Source: Paramecium tetraurelia (Eukaryota; Ciliophora; Oligohymenophorea; Peniculida; Parameciidae). From it: 64,000 nt of DNA. Position 1 is the stretch's first letter, and every line of letters starts with the position of its first letter. Both the position numbers and the translations under genes were made by a program. The notes beneath the pieces are model-generated. The model was not told where the DNA came from, did no database searches, and saw nothing but the letters and a program-made list of their open reading frames with translations. Location: NCBI RefSeq assembly GCF_000165425.1, contig NW_001799622.1, positions 310,001 through 374,000 of the forward strand, written 5' to 3'. This document shows positions 1-13,578 of the stretch, one piece after another.

Positions 1-741
1 CTCATTTACAAAAATGACTCCCCCAATTTGGATCTCTTTATTTTATTACACAAATTAAAAGCATATAAGTTATATCCCGTGAATGCAGCTGGGAAAAACA
101 TACATATTGAAACACTTATTTGTAATTATGATGCATTGATTATAAACATCCCAACGAACATCAAAAACATAAATAACTACACAAACCAAAATATTCTACT
201 ATGAATCCTTTGTACTTCTCCTTTCTCTTAAGTTGAAGTTTCAAAAACCCAACTCTCATTTCCGAAATCGTTTATTTCAACCCACCAACGTAGTCCAACT
301 AATTTTCCTAATTTATCTATTTACATACCTTCCACTAATGTTTTTGATTATCCAAAAATCTACTGCTCCCAATATAACTATGGTTTCGTATAGCTTCATT
401 GTTTGGTAGTAAGGAGTTAAGAAATAGAGAATGAGAATGATGAATTTTATGATGAAGCACAACACACATTAGACTGGATTTGGAGATTCAGAAATATCCA
501 TATTTGCACTTTTGAAAAGTTCATAATTTGCAAATGCCAAAGGATTCAAATTCACACTCAATCTCAGCCAATTCTACTCCTTCTCATTCCAATATTGTCT
601 AGTATTATCAATACCACCTCCAATCCCATTAGGTTATTGATTGATTATAGATTCAGCTATACGAGGACCTTGGAATGCTCCAAGTTGAGGTGGTCTAATC
701 AAATTTAAAGGAGGCTATTCATCTCTAATTTAATTGATCAT
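1..741 (-). CDS. TVP23: TVP23/FAM18 family Golgi membrane protein (3' end beyond window)
   Basis: TVP23-family proteins are small multi-pass proteins of the late Golgi that act in vesicle trafficking. Read with TAA/TAG as Gln from the ATG at 741, the protein has a polar N-terminus, then a hydrophobic pair of helices, then DFWIIKNISGR, KLVGLRWW and WVFETS, which match the family's core motif block, and a third hydrophobic stretch near the left edge. The frame is still open at position 1, so the extreme C-terminus is missing. A micro-intron lies around 306-327. Canonical GT-AG removal puts the second half one base out of frame; a 22-nt removal restores it, so either the splice is non-canonical or a base is wrong. 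It is transcribed divergently from the gene at 931. Family call is secure; the exact splice is not. Confidence 0.8.
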
Positions 742-930
742 AACTGTTAATTAATAATATTATATGTATTTTTATAAGGAAAATATGAGTAATCTAATTT
801 GGGTTTCTTAAATTATCTGAGTTTCAAGGGTTAGCATTCAACGATTCGTTTAAATTTCCATATATAAGCAAAAAACCATCGATATATGTTTTAATAAATA
901 ATTTAAAAAATTATATAAAATTCATCAACA

Positions 931-1753
931 ATGGATTAATAGGCGCAAGAAACATAAAGTTAATATGAGAGCATAATCAATGAAGTAATAGGAAAGCTAA
1001 AGAAAAATTCAGATAAAGGACAATTGTAAATGAGTGAATCTGAGATTCAAACTTTTAAAGATGTATTACAATGAAATACTTTCTTAGCTTTGGTAAAGGT
1101 GTTTAAAAGCAATTTAAGATGGCAGCGATAATAGATTCAAATAACATATCTAACCTCAAATAAAGCAAAATATAGACAACCCTATCGAATATGACCCTCC
1201 TATAGTAAAGAAAATTAAAACTAATGTAGATACTTAAATCATAAAAAAAGTTTATATTTTAACCATCCTTTTATCTTAGGAAGAAGATGACGATTAAAAC
1301 AGAGCTGATGTTGCCTTCAGTGAGGACTCAGGAGACGAAACTAGTTCAAAAGAACCCAAAGTTGATGACCAGAAAGTATCCATTTCTATTAATAAATATA
1401 GAAATATTTGGATTATCAGAACACAAAAAATGAGAGTCAAAGAGAGAAAACCTTATTCGATAAAATCAGAGAACTAGAACAGTTGAAGAACCTTGTAAAA
1501 GTGGAAGAGGAAGATGAAAATGAATCTGAAGAACCCAGAGTATTTGATACATAAGTCTATGCTTAAAAAATTAACACTGAAAATTAAGTTAGTCGTATAA
1601 GAGTATTCTTACATCCTTATATAGCCAAATAAATCTTAAAAAATGAGTTTGGAGAATGTTCTCATCAAGGAAAAAAACAATAAGGAAGCACTCTATCCTT
1701 AAGCTCAACTATTATTTAATTTCAAAACTAGTAAGAAAAAAAACTCTTCATGA
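931..1753 (+). CDS. probable TFIIA large (alpha/beta) subunit
   Basis: TFIIA stabilises TBP on promoters. Four micro-introns of 22-30 nt give a 239-residue protein. The N-terminus carries YESIINEVIGKL followed by a FKDLWQRCLKA helix, the same spacing and residues as the TFIIA-alpha four-helix bundle (Y-x-S-[VI]-I-x-x-V-I ... LK-x-LW). A long acidic spacer (EEDDD, EDSGDE) follows, as in the family. The C-terminus has a beta-rich stretch ending NKEALYPQAQLLFNF that can be lined up with the family's last strands, but the usual Trp-rich core there is poorly kept. Its stop is 50 bp from the convergent gene ending at 1803. Family assignment rests mainly on the N-terminal helices and overall layout. 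Confidence 0.55.
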
Positions 1754-1802
1754 GAATCGTGTTTAAATTTTTGTAATTTCTTTAATTAGACAATCCTTTA
1801 TA

Positions 1803-2060
1803 TCATTAAAACTGCTTTTATTCACATTCCTTTTTCCATCCTTTACAAATACTCATTACGCCTTCCATTCCTTCCTCACCTTTCAATCCAGTTTCTAATT
1901 TTTGCAAAAATTAAGTTAATTTGTCATTCTCATCCTTATTTAATTCTTTCTTATATTCATACAAATGATATTCCTTTCCATCCACTTTCGCTGAGCTTAT
2001 CTAATACTTGATCTCATCTATTTAAAACTCATCATCCTCTTTTTTTATTTATTAATCCAT
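1803..2060 (-). CDS. small unknown protein (85 aa)
   Basis: Intronless frame of 85 residues with an acidic, Gln-rich start (MDQQIKKEDDEF) and a charged helical body ending CKGWKKECEQKQFQ. Several TAA/TAG codons lie inside it. No signal peptide or membrane segment is visible and I do not recognise the family. It faces the convergent TFIIA-like gene only 50 bp away and is divergent from the gene at 2513, spacing typical of this locus. The charged composition argues for a real gene, but length alone does not prove it. Confidence 0.5.
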
Positions 2061-2512
2061 CCTTAATTTAATATTAAATTATATATTATTAATAGTTGTG
2101 TTTACAAAATTAATATGCATATTCAAATTACTCTATATAACCAATACTATTGAACATAATTTTAAATCAGATTTTATTTTCATACTAATTTATTTTATTT
2201 GATACTCTATTTATTGTTACATATCAATACTTAATGTTAATCTAACAGATTAAGAATGGATTATAATTGATATTAAAAATCATAAGACAAATATTGAGAT
2301 CCCATTAACTATTGTGTAATTGAATTATAATTTATAAACTAAGTGTAAACAAATAAGACTAAGGTTTTCTAATTAATTCAATTTCTATAGAACCTTCACT
2401 AATAATGAGGTGATGCGAAGATCTATTGAATTATTTTATTTTGTTTGATATATTTATTTTTCTAGTTCCAAAAAGTTAATAATAAATTAGTTTAAAATAA
2501 ATATTCAGTTAA
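2061..2512. other. AT-rich divergent intergenic region
   Basis: About 450 bp between two divergent starts. It is strongly AT-rich with no open frame of coding character, so it most likely holds both promoters. I see no specific motif I can name. Confidence 0.6.
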
Positions 2513-5089
2513 ATGCCACCTGTACTTATGAATGTAGATTACATGAGAAAAAAGAAAAGAGCGTAATCAGCAAAACCAGAAGAAACCATATAAAGAGTCC
2601 TTAAATAATTTAGTGTGAGTCCTTAGAGATTTCGATTTACCAAATTTAATCATAAAAAATTAGGTGTTATACATCCAATTCCCAGCAAATTAAAAAAAGC
2701 CAAAACTTAAACATCTATTCCTCAACCTGCAACATATCAATATGGGGATAAAGAATTTATGGAAGTCTTAGGAAAAAAGTGTCCAATTACTGATGTAGAA
2801 CCAGACATTCATTATACTAAAAACGACAAGAAATAGCTCGATGAACATTTGGTTCAACCGTTCTTTTATGTGTAAAAACTGTTTCCCAAGGGAGGCCAAT
2901 CAGTTATGGAACACGATGATGTATTTGTACCATTCCAAACACTCAAATAATCGAAAAGAAAAAGGAAAATGGTCGATGAGTAATACATTAAGATATTGAA
3001 AGAAATGAACAAAGAGGAAAGATAAGAATTTTACACCAAAGGAATTGTATAACTATATCGTTATTATTAATTAGAGAATGAATGTTGAATATGCAATGAT
3101 ATTTAAGAGATTTATGAAAGGATTGATAAAAAAAGGGTTATACGATTAGGATTACAAGTTTTCTACTGAAAATCCTAAAATTCATAAAAAAGAATTGCTA
3201 AAGAAAGGTTAAGAAATGGGTTTAACACTATAAAAGTAAAACTAACCCATTTAATAAATTGAAATTTCACCTAAGAAGAAAAGGTAGTCCAAAAAGTAAA
3301 AGCAATAATATCACTAAATCTATATATCCAAAGAAAACATGATGAAATTTCTTAAGTTTTGCTGTTATGATGAATAATTCTTAAAAAGCGACATAGATAT
3401 TCTATTTTTGAATGTCAAAATGGGGGATTCCCCTAAAGATATGCTTTTAGTAAAACTAGCAAATATGGATTCCTTTCTATTAGATCTGAACGCATTTCTT
3501 CATAATGCTTAAAAATATTTTAAACTTAAATACAAGATCAAAAATTTACTGAGTGTTAACGCAGCCAAGCAAAGAAATGTTTACATTAAATTTTCTCTCT
3601 ATCCTTTCCTAGGAGAAGGATGGAAAGCTTTTAAGGTTTGCCTTAAACAATTAGAAAGCACAGAAAAATTGATTCTTTCTAAGACTAAATTGTAATAGTA
3701 CATCGATTTGATATAAGAGAGGGACACTCTTATCAATATGAAAAGGGTGTGGTCTAAGAATTTATAAAGAACACCTTTACAATATATCTTGTTAAAGTTC
3801 CAAAAGGTTAAAGATATCTATGTTAATGCAATTAATTACAATGCTGAGAGAATCGACTTCTTTAACCAATTTCAAATAGATTTGTTTTTATATAAGGAAT
3901 AAAAGGTTGATTAGATCAATAATTCAAGATTCTTTAGAAATTAGAATATATCAAGTATATCTTTAGATGTGAGGACAATCACTTTAGATGAAGTTGTTGA
4001 GTTTTTAGTTGAGAAATAGTTCAACAAAGAGGAAAGTGATTAGATTGTGGATATATTTTAGAAGATCTTAAAATACTATGGGTTAAGAAAAGCGCCAAGA
4101 AAATCTAAATGGCAATTAGCTCCTGAAATAGAGCCTAATAAAATCTTAACCTAACAATAGATTGTTGAATACTTGAGTTATTATTCATAAAAGTAATTTG
4201 AGGAATGGAAAATATTTAAGACTTTTATTTAAGATTTTCATAGATTTCAAATTAAGAAAATTAATTTACCAGAAGGACGACTCTAACATGTACGTTAAGC
4301 ATGGGAATGTAATATAATTGGAGAATGGCTGATTAAATAACTAAGAAAACTTGATAAATCAATTTCAGTTCTATTATTCAAGAGTTTAGAAGTTTGTAAA
4401 TTAATTGAAAAAGAAGGAGAACTGACAGATTAAAATATTTTACAAGCTATGGAACAAGATGGAAAGTGTTCTTTTGATAAATTTATAAATGAGAAAACAT
4501 AATAGCAGCTTCAACGCCTTTTAAAATTGGCTGAAAAGCAATAATAATATTTAAATTCAAAATCAATTAGTATTGATGATTGGGATTCTGATTTAACAAA
4601 AGCCATTTCTAATTATCAAGTGATTAGTACAAAATTATTCTTAAATCAATAAAAAGTCTAAGCCAATTAAAAGCAATCTCCAAAATAATAACCTGTATAA
4701 CATGTTTCGAAAGATCAAATTGTCTCTGCAGCTAATTTTATTGATGATAGATCTATAGTACATGATTAATAATAGATCCAAGTACTACCCTAAACAACAT
4801 AATAAGTTTCATAAATTATCAAAAGTCCAAAAATAGAATAGTAAAATACCACATTATTAACTGTTCCTGCCAAAACATTTTCATAAAATAATCTGACAAA
4901 ACCTGGAACCTCTCATGATACAATTTCAAGATCCAATTTATCCTCTAACACTCAGATGACTGAAGCAGAACTTGATATGAAAATTTAGAATGCCATGAGA
5001 TTACAAAACAGAATCTTTAGTGAATTGGGAAAGTAAATATTATAAATTATCTTAGTATTAAAGATCTCTCTTTTAGAAGTCTTAAGTGA
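2513..5089 (+). CDS. large unknown protein (841 aa)
   Basis: Two short introns (28 nt at 3047-3074 and 23 nt just before the end, near 5034-5056) join into an open frame of 842 codons including the stop. The N-terminus is basic (MRKKKRAQSAK) with FSVSPQRFRFTKFNHKKL; the middle is helical with charged and aromatic residues; a region near 4390-4490 has acidic, EF-hand-like spacing but no clear calcium loop. The C-terminal third is Gln-rich and low in complexity, ending ELGNIKDLSFRSLK. No membrane segment. I do not recognise a family; it resembles the many ciliate-specific cytoskeletal or regulatory proteins but no function can be read from it. Confidence 0.75.
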
Positions 5090-5311
5090 GAAATACTTAT
5101 CATTATCATATATTCATTTAATAATATAATCAATAAATAAGAAAAAATACTATTTTTCGTTATATAATTATACTTTAGATGTTAGTTGTAATATAAATAT
5201 TTGAAATAGGATACAGACACTATAAATCCAATTTAGATTCTTACTAATATATCTTCATTAAATTATAATAATATTATAAACATAATTATCAAATACGACA
5301 TGAAAATTTTA

Positions 5312-7674
<2,363 letters not shown>

Positions 7675-7826
7675 TATTTAATAAAAATTATTAATTTATA
7701 ATCCTTTTTAGTATTTTTAATTATTTTTACTCATATTCAAAAATCAATCTACTTCAAAGCAATTGATTCTAATTATGAAACCAAATAGAAGAGATACAAT
7801 TAAATCATTATAAATACATCAACCAA

Positions 7827-8699
7827 TCACTCTCCATTAATTTCCATATGAGCTACTTTCTGTTATTGCTGCTTCTCAATTATTTTTTGTAAGGCACACT
7901 GAGTCCCTCTTAATTTTCTAAGTGTTTATTCATAAATACTACTTTCGAATTTACAAGTTGTCTAATTTAATCTCATCCAATTCGTGAATCAAACCAGAAA
8001 CGAATTAAACTGTTTCACTCCTTGGATTAGGACTGAAATATGTATGAGTTTTAGAGAGTGTAGTTTTCGTGCTTATCAGTGGAGATGATTGCATAGTAAA
8101 TTACTTGCCAAAAGCAGTCAATCCACAAACATCTGGAAGACTGGAAGCCCACTTCTTAATGATGTCTTTCCTTAATTTCTTATCAGCGTCCTTTGTCTCC
8201 ATCTTCTTCTTATACTCAAACTCTGTTTTTGAGGTAAATTTATAAGAAGGAGGCACTTCCTTCCTTTCCTCTTGTTCTTGATCCCATTCCCAATGAGCAT
8301 ACCTTCTTAGAACTCTTTTTGAAGGTTCTAAACTTTTTTAAGTTGATATATAATTACTGAGATTATTTAAGAAATTTATAAAGATCGAACTTCGGTATTA
8401 ATTCAGTTATCTACATAGAACCTATTCTAGTTCTATTGCATATTCCTTTCAAGACTGGACCTAGTTTCTTGTCATCAATCAATTCTTGTTAACGAAATGC
8501 AAATTTAGCAAAAGTAACTTTGCGATCCTAAAGCGTAGACTTCAATTGATTGAATTCTTAAACATTCTTTTTAATATGCGAAAGTTAAACAAACTTTTAA
8601 GCTGATTTTTCATCGTTGCTTGTCTTCCCTTCAATCACATCTTTCAATCTATATTTACTCTAGGATTACCAAAGTGTATACCTTTTTAATGTTATGCAT
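7827..8699 (-). CDS. basic unknown protein (266 aa)
   Basis: Three introns of 22-25 nt give 266 residues in frame. It is basic and probably helical at the start (MHNIKKSKYRLKDVIEGK), with RRYAHWEWDQEQEERKEV in the middle, a Lys-rich helix, then a Ser/Thr-rich region with KTHTYFSP, and a Gln-rich end (EKQQQQKVAHMEINGE). The second intron appears to use an AAG acceptor; using the nearby TAG instead breaks the frame. Its ATG is 25 bp downstream of the stop of the next upstream gene. No recognisable domain. Confidence 0.65.
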
Positions 8700-8723
8700 A
8701 TTTTTTAATATAAATTGTTATAA

Positions 8724-9651
8724 TCATATTATTGCAATCATAATTATGTTGAGCATAAGTATAATACTATAGGATTCTGTGATAATTTACAATGAGGCCA
8801 ATTTCTCTAAGTATTTGGCGAGTGACTTGCAAGGCTTACAAATTTAGGCTGCGTCGTCAAATGTATGAGCAGTCATTTTATCACAGTCTTCCTTTCGAAT
8901 ATCTGCAGATAAGGTTGAGTTGCATTAAGAGTTCTTCAAAGAGCAAATATGAACATTGCCAAAAGAATCTACATGTTCTTTGTTACAGAGGTCTGTTGTA
9001 ATGGTAGTGCAATTTAAATTTACACAATTGTTGTCCTTCCATTGACAGCCGTGAGTCTTACAGAGATTCTTATTTTTAATATTCTTGTTCTCGCATGCTC
9101 CAAAAAATCTAGTAGATGTCATACAAACATCTCCTGCCCAATAACAATAGGCTGATGGCTAAAATAATGAGGGGAGCTCATTAATAAATAAATTATTGCA
9201 TTCATCTTCAGTTGTGATGTCGCTGCAAGTAGAAACTGATCTACATCCTTTTGAAGTTTTGTTATATCCACAAAAATTAACCTTACATACACGTCTCGCA
9301 TAAGATGGACTTATTTTTGATACATCTAATTCCTCACATGATGAAATAGGTTCACAAGTTTCCGTCTATACTCCTTATGGATAACAAGAAGTTCGATTAG
9401 TTGAATAAAATTAACTTGGAGCCACACATTCAGCCACCTAAATGGATTTATGGATTGTCTCTTACCTTATTTCCTCTTTCAGAACAACCTTTAACTCTAC
9501 ATTTCTTGGTTCCAATCTAATTCTCATCCCATAAACATTTATGCCATTCACAACTATCTTGGTTATCATGTTCCTAACAATCGCAACTATATGGATAATC
9601 TAATTATGCTTTTAGAACAAGCACTAGAAGAACTTAAATCAATAAATTCAT
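8724..9651 (-). CDS. cysteine-rich secreted or surface protein (291 aa)
   Basis: Signal peptide MNLLIQVLLVLVLKA, then a mature region with roughly two dozen cysteines in repeating C-x(3-6)-C spacing (for example CRVKGCSE, VCKVNFCGYNKT, NLCKTHGCQWKDNNC), with CxW pairs suggesting several small disulphide modules. Two introns (28 and 24 nt). After splicing, the C-terminus is purely hydrophobic (SFIILMLNIIMIAII) and ends at once, which fits a GPI-anchor signal. Likely a small cell-surface protein; ciliate immobilisation antigens have similar architecture but are much larger and show strict periodicity, so I do not call it one. Confidence 0.75.
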
Positions 9652-9825
9652 TACTATTATATTAAAATTATTATATTATTATCATAACACTTTTTATATC
9701 ATTCAAAATAATCAAGCTATATTTACTTCAAATATGAATCTGTTAACGATTCCACTTGTTTTATCTACTAGAAACTTATAATATTTTAATTAATTCAAAT
9801 TTCTTATTTACAATATATTATTATA

Positions 9826-11301
9826 ATGCAATTAAATTACGAAATACTTCAAGAAATCTATCAGAGTAAAAAGGTGAGAATAGAGAAAGTAAGATCAATG
9901 CAAGATAACCAGACTTATATTTAAAAAACGTATCTACAAAATAAAAATGAAGGTATGGTTTATAATGATTGTGAGGATTGAATGCAATTAAAATGTTAGC
10001 ATAGATTAAGAATCAATTTGTATTGTAAGTAATCGAATACCTTGAAAATGAAGAACAACAATTGGTTATAATATAGGAATATTGTGATTAAGGGGATCTG
10101 AAAACCTTTACTCTACAACACATCGGTTACAAAATGCAAGAAAGCATAATTTGGTCACTCTTCCTATAGATGGCTTATGCTCTCCTACAATTAAATGAAC
10201 TTGGAATACAACACAGAGTATTAATTCCTGAGAATATTCTACTGCTAGTAAGAACTGAAGGATATCAAATTAGAATTACAGATTTCCACAAATCTTCGAG
10301 ACAAACTCTCTGTCAATTACCCTGTGCTGCTATATACTTACCATATGAGTACTTTTTTGAAGGACAATACACTTAGAAGTCACACATTTGGCAGATTGGC
10401 CATATCCTCTATTTTATGGTTTCACAAAAACTATTATTCCCAACAACCACCCTAGAGAATCAAGTCAAAGAGCAACTAAGGAGAGGGCGAATACAAATTA
10501 ATATACCCGAGGTCTATTCTCAGGGACTAAACAAACTAATCAATGTCTGTTTGACCATAAGAGAAAATTAGAGACCCAATATTCTCTAAATTTTGAGAAT
10601 GAAAGAAGTTAGAGATGCTCTTGCAAGACCATACTATGAATTTTCATTAGATCAAAGGAGACATCTTATGTACTGGATTAATAGTTCTGAAACTGCTATT
10701 TCCAATCCAGTATAGTTTACATTCAATGAATTTGATTTGCATTCTCCAAGACAAATTCAGAAGGATGTAGTGATCAAAAAGAATTTCAGAAATTCAAAGT
10801 TGCCAGAGATTTTTCAATAAAATCAGCATGCCTTCAAATCATCAACTGATCGCCTTCCAGAATCAGATAATATCAAAACTGAAACCAAAAGAAAGGAAGA
10901 TTTGTATTTACAATAGCAATTGTTGTCAAAAACCTATACAAATAAGTATTTCTAAGGCGTCGTCAAGCCTATTAGTTTTCATAAGAAAAAATAAGTCATT
11001 AATAATACTGAATTGCCGAAGTTCTCTATTCCTTATCAAAAACAACTAGACCCTGTATTTCAAAATCTATTGGAAAATAAAAAATAAATATGTGATCGAT
11101 GGATTGGAGAAACCGAGTATATGTTCCTAAGATCATAAATTAAATTTAATGTAATGTTTCATTATTGACAAATAGAAAACAGATAAATTATTGAGCTATT
11201 TGTAATAAAGGCACCCAAAAGTTGACGGCAGTGTTATTTTGTAATAAATCAATGATATTGCCCATTTAGAAGACTAGAGAGGTTTTTATAAAAAATGTTG
11301 A
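9826..11301 (+). CDS. protein pseudokinase (475 aa)
   Basis: Kinase fold recognisable from the lobe order: LNAIKMLAQIKNQFVLQVIE (helix C and beta 4), IIQEYCDQGDLKTF (hinge), a catalytic-loop equivalent QHRVLIPENILLL, then RITDFHKSS, then IWQIGHILYFMVS (helix F). Hallmarks are lost: the glycine loop has no glycines, the HRD aspartate is Val124 and the following loop lysine is Ile, and DFG is D145-F-H147. The N-lobe resembles NEK-type kinases. The C-terminal ~240 residues are polar and unstructured. Two introns (23 and 25 nt) give 476 codons including the stop; the first appears to end GAG. Expected role is scaffolding or allosteric, not catalysis. Confidence 0.8.
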
Positions 11302-11616
11302 AATTTATTTATTTAAATATATATATAACAAAGTAATTAAATAAGCTTATTGATTATTTTAAGATATAACAAATTTGAACTAATTCTATTTTTAAAGTAA
11401 ATGAAAATAAGACAATATTTAAATTAAAATGAATTAGTTTATGAATAGATATTATATAATTGATTGTAAGAGCATTTGAAATTGAAAAAACTCATAAATT
11501 TTAGATAGGAATATAAAACATATATATAAATATAAATGTATGGTCAATTTAATCAAGATATAATCTTAGAAATTAATTGTATGGGAGAAATTAAATTAAA
11601 ATCAATTTTTAATTAT
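11302..11616. other. AT-rich intergenic region
   Basis: About 315 bp between two plus-strand genes, very AT-rich. In-frame ATGs upstream of the next gene exist (for example 11581), so part may be 5' coding rather than UTR. Nothing else seen. Confidence 0.5.
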
Positions 11617-12562
11617 ATGTTCAAATTTCTTCTTAGGCCCTCGTTATTGTTTTCCAAAAGAACAACCAAACTTAAGAATTTGATATAATCAAAAGATTTA
11701 GAGTTTATAATGGAAGCTCATAATGGACTTTCAGCTCTTATTGTATAAGAAGCCGGTTTTAAAGGCATATGGGCTTCTGGATTATCAATGTCAGCTGGAC
11801 TGGGAGTTAGAGATTGTAATGAAGCTTCGTGGACTTAATTGTTGGAAGTATTAGAGTTCATGGCTGAAAGAACTACTATTCCAATATTAATGGATGGAGA
11901 TACCGGCTTTGGAAATTACAATAATGCAAGAAGATTAGTGAGAAAATTGGAAGAGAGAGGAATTGCTGGAGTTTGTTTTGAAGATAAGATCTTCCCTAAA
12001 AGAAACTCTTTAGGAGATGGGGCCTAAGAATTGGCAAACATTTAGGAATTTTCGAATAAGATCAAGGTTATGTAAACATTTATTTTTAGGCATGCAAGGA
12101 CTTTTAGAGAGATAAAGACTTTTAAATAGTGGCTAGATGTGAATCCTTTATTGCTGGATGGGGATTAGAAAACGCATTGGAGAGATGTGAAGCTTATAGA
12201 AAGGCAGGAGTGGATGCCGTGTTGATTCACAGTAAGTAAAGTGATTTCACAGAAATTGAGTCATTTGTTAAGGTATGGAATAATAGATTACCAGTTGTAA
12301 TAGTTCCTACTAATTATTACAAAACTCCAACAGAGGAGTTTAGAAAACATAGTAAAGAATGTTGAAATCATTATTAGATATAAGTTTAGCAATTTGGGCG
12401 AATCATAATTTAAGAGCAAGTCTTAAAGCGATGCAAGACACAAGTAAACAAATATTTGAAAGATAAAATTTAATCGGATTAGATAACATAGCCAGTGTTA
12501 AAGAAGTTTTTAGATTGTAGAATGAAGAAGGATTAGAAAAGGATGACAAGAAATACTTATGA
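11617..12562 (+). CDS. PEPM: phosphoenolpyruvate mutase (phosphonate biosynthesis)
   Basis: PEP mutase converts PEP to phosphonopyruvate, the entry step to aminoethylphosphonate, which ciliates place in phosphonolipids. Two introns (23 and 26 nt) give 298 residues. The isocitrate-lyase-superfamily barrel is clear: [23 protein letters not shown] (metal-binding Asp cluster), then E122-D-K-I-F-P-K-R-N-S. This EDK-x-FPK-x-NS block is the diagnostic PEP mutase signature; methylisocitrate lyases have KKCGH there. [29 protein letters not shown] and [11 protein letters not shown] follow as in the family. The N-terminus [18 protein letters not shown] is basic and amphipathic, consistent with a mitochondrial presequence. 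An alternative in-frame start at 11581 exists. Confidence 0.93.
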
Positions 12563-13078
12563 ATAGTAATTTACATAAATGTTCTAATAAATTATTCTAT
12601 ATTAAATTTATTCCATAGAAAAGTAATATTCCAATAAAATCATTTTATTGGGAGTGGATTCGATCTTTTAATTATTCATATTGATTTAAATCATTTAATA
12701 TTCATATTTTGATGATTGATTCTATATGTGTACAATTTATAAATAATAATATGAGATTCAAATATTTGAAGGTTGTAATAGGATGTAATTGGAATGATAT
12801 TTATTTTTCAATACAATATTGAAAAATACAATTAATGACCTAATCTACATTATTGTATTTTATTTTACAATATTGTTGATTCTATAATTTTATTTAAAGT
12901 ATATCTATTAATAAAATTATTGAGTTGGTTTTATCATAAAAAAAGCAACGTAAAAAAGTGATTGTAAATTTTATCAAAAATTAGAAATGATTTGCTTCTT
13001 CAAAATAAATAAAATTCTCTATATTCAGTTTTTATTATACAAATCCACAAATAATAATAATTATTTATTTTATTAAAA
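12563..13078. other. AT-rich intergenic region with one inverted repeat
   Basis: About 515 bp between two plus-strand genes. Apart from the inverted repeat at 12803-12827 I see no gene or coding-like frame. Confidence 0.6.
12803..12827. repeat. perfect 11-bp inverted repeat, 3-nt loop
   Basis: Arms ATTTTTCAATA and TATTGAAAAAT separated by CAA, downstream of the PEP mutase gene. In DNA this AT-rich it may be chance; a hairpin in the 3' transcript is the alternative. Confidence 0.5.
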
Positions 13079-13332
13079 ATGGGATATTAAGCTTACTAGC
13101 CTCCAATAGATACAAAGCATTATAGTAATCTAGCGATTGTACTAACTTTTATTGGATTCTGTTTCCTATCATATTTTGTTATGTAATTTGCATTAATTAA
13201 TTTAGTTACTAAGTTACATAGAATAAATAATAAAGATCATTGGCCAAAGAATTATCAGTCGGTTTGTTTGCTTCATTATTTTTATCCTCAGGAACATTGT
13301 TTAGCTTCTTAGCATTAGGATTATTTTTTTGA
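13079..13332 (+). CDS. OST5: TMEM258/OST5 oligosaccharyltransferase subunit
   Basis: A 76-residue protein after removal of one 23-nt intron. It has two membrane helices, LAIVLTFIGFCFLSYFVIY and LFASLFLSSGTLFSFLALGL, joined by a short polar loop QVTQNKQQRSLAKEL. The size, topology, PP-x(3)-KHYSNLAIVL start and the small, Gly/Ser-containing second helix match TMEM258 (yeast Ost5), a subunit of the ER N-glycosylation complex. It converges on CSE1 downstream, whose stop is about 250 bp away. Confidence 0.8.
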
Positions 13333-13578
13333 ATGAATATTATATGCAATCTAATAGAGATTTGGTTTATCACACATCTAATTAAATTTTAAGATTATTA
13401 TACTCATTAATAAATTCTAAGAATATCTTATTATACTCCTTAGTTTTACATTTCATTATTACCACATGTTTATTGTTAATGTGATATTTGAATATAAGTA
13501 AGGTTTTGCTGTTTTAGATATGTAATTTTAGAATAAACTTAGAAATGAAATAAATTATAAATTTGATTGATATCATAC

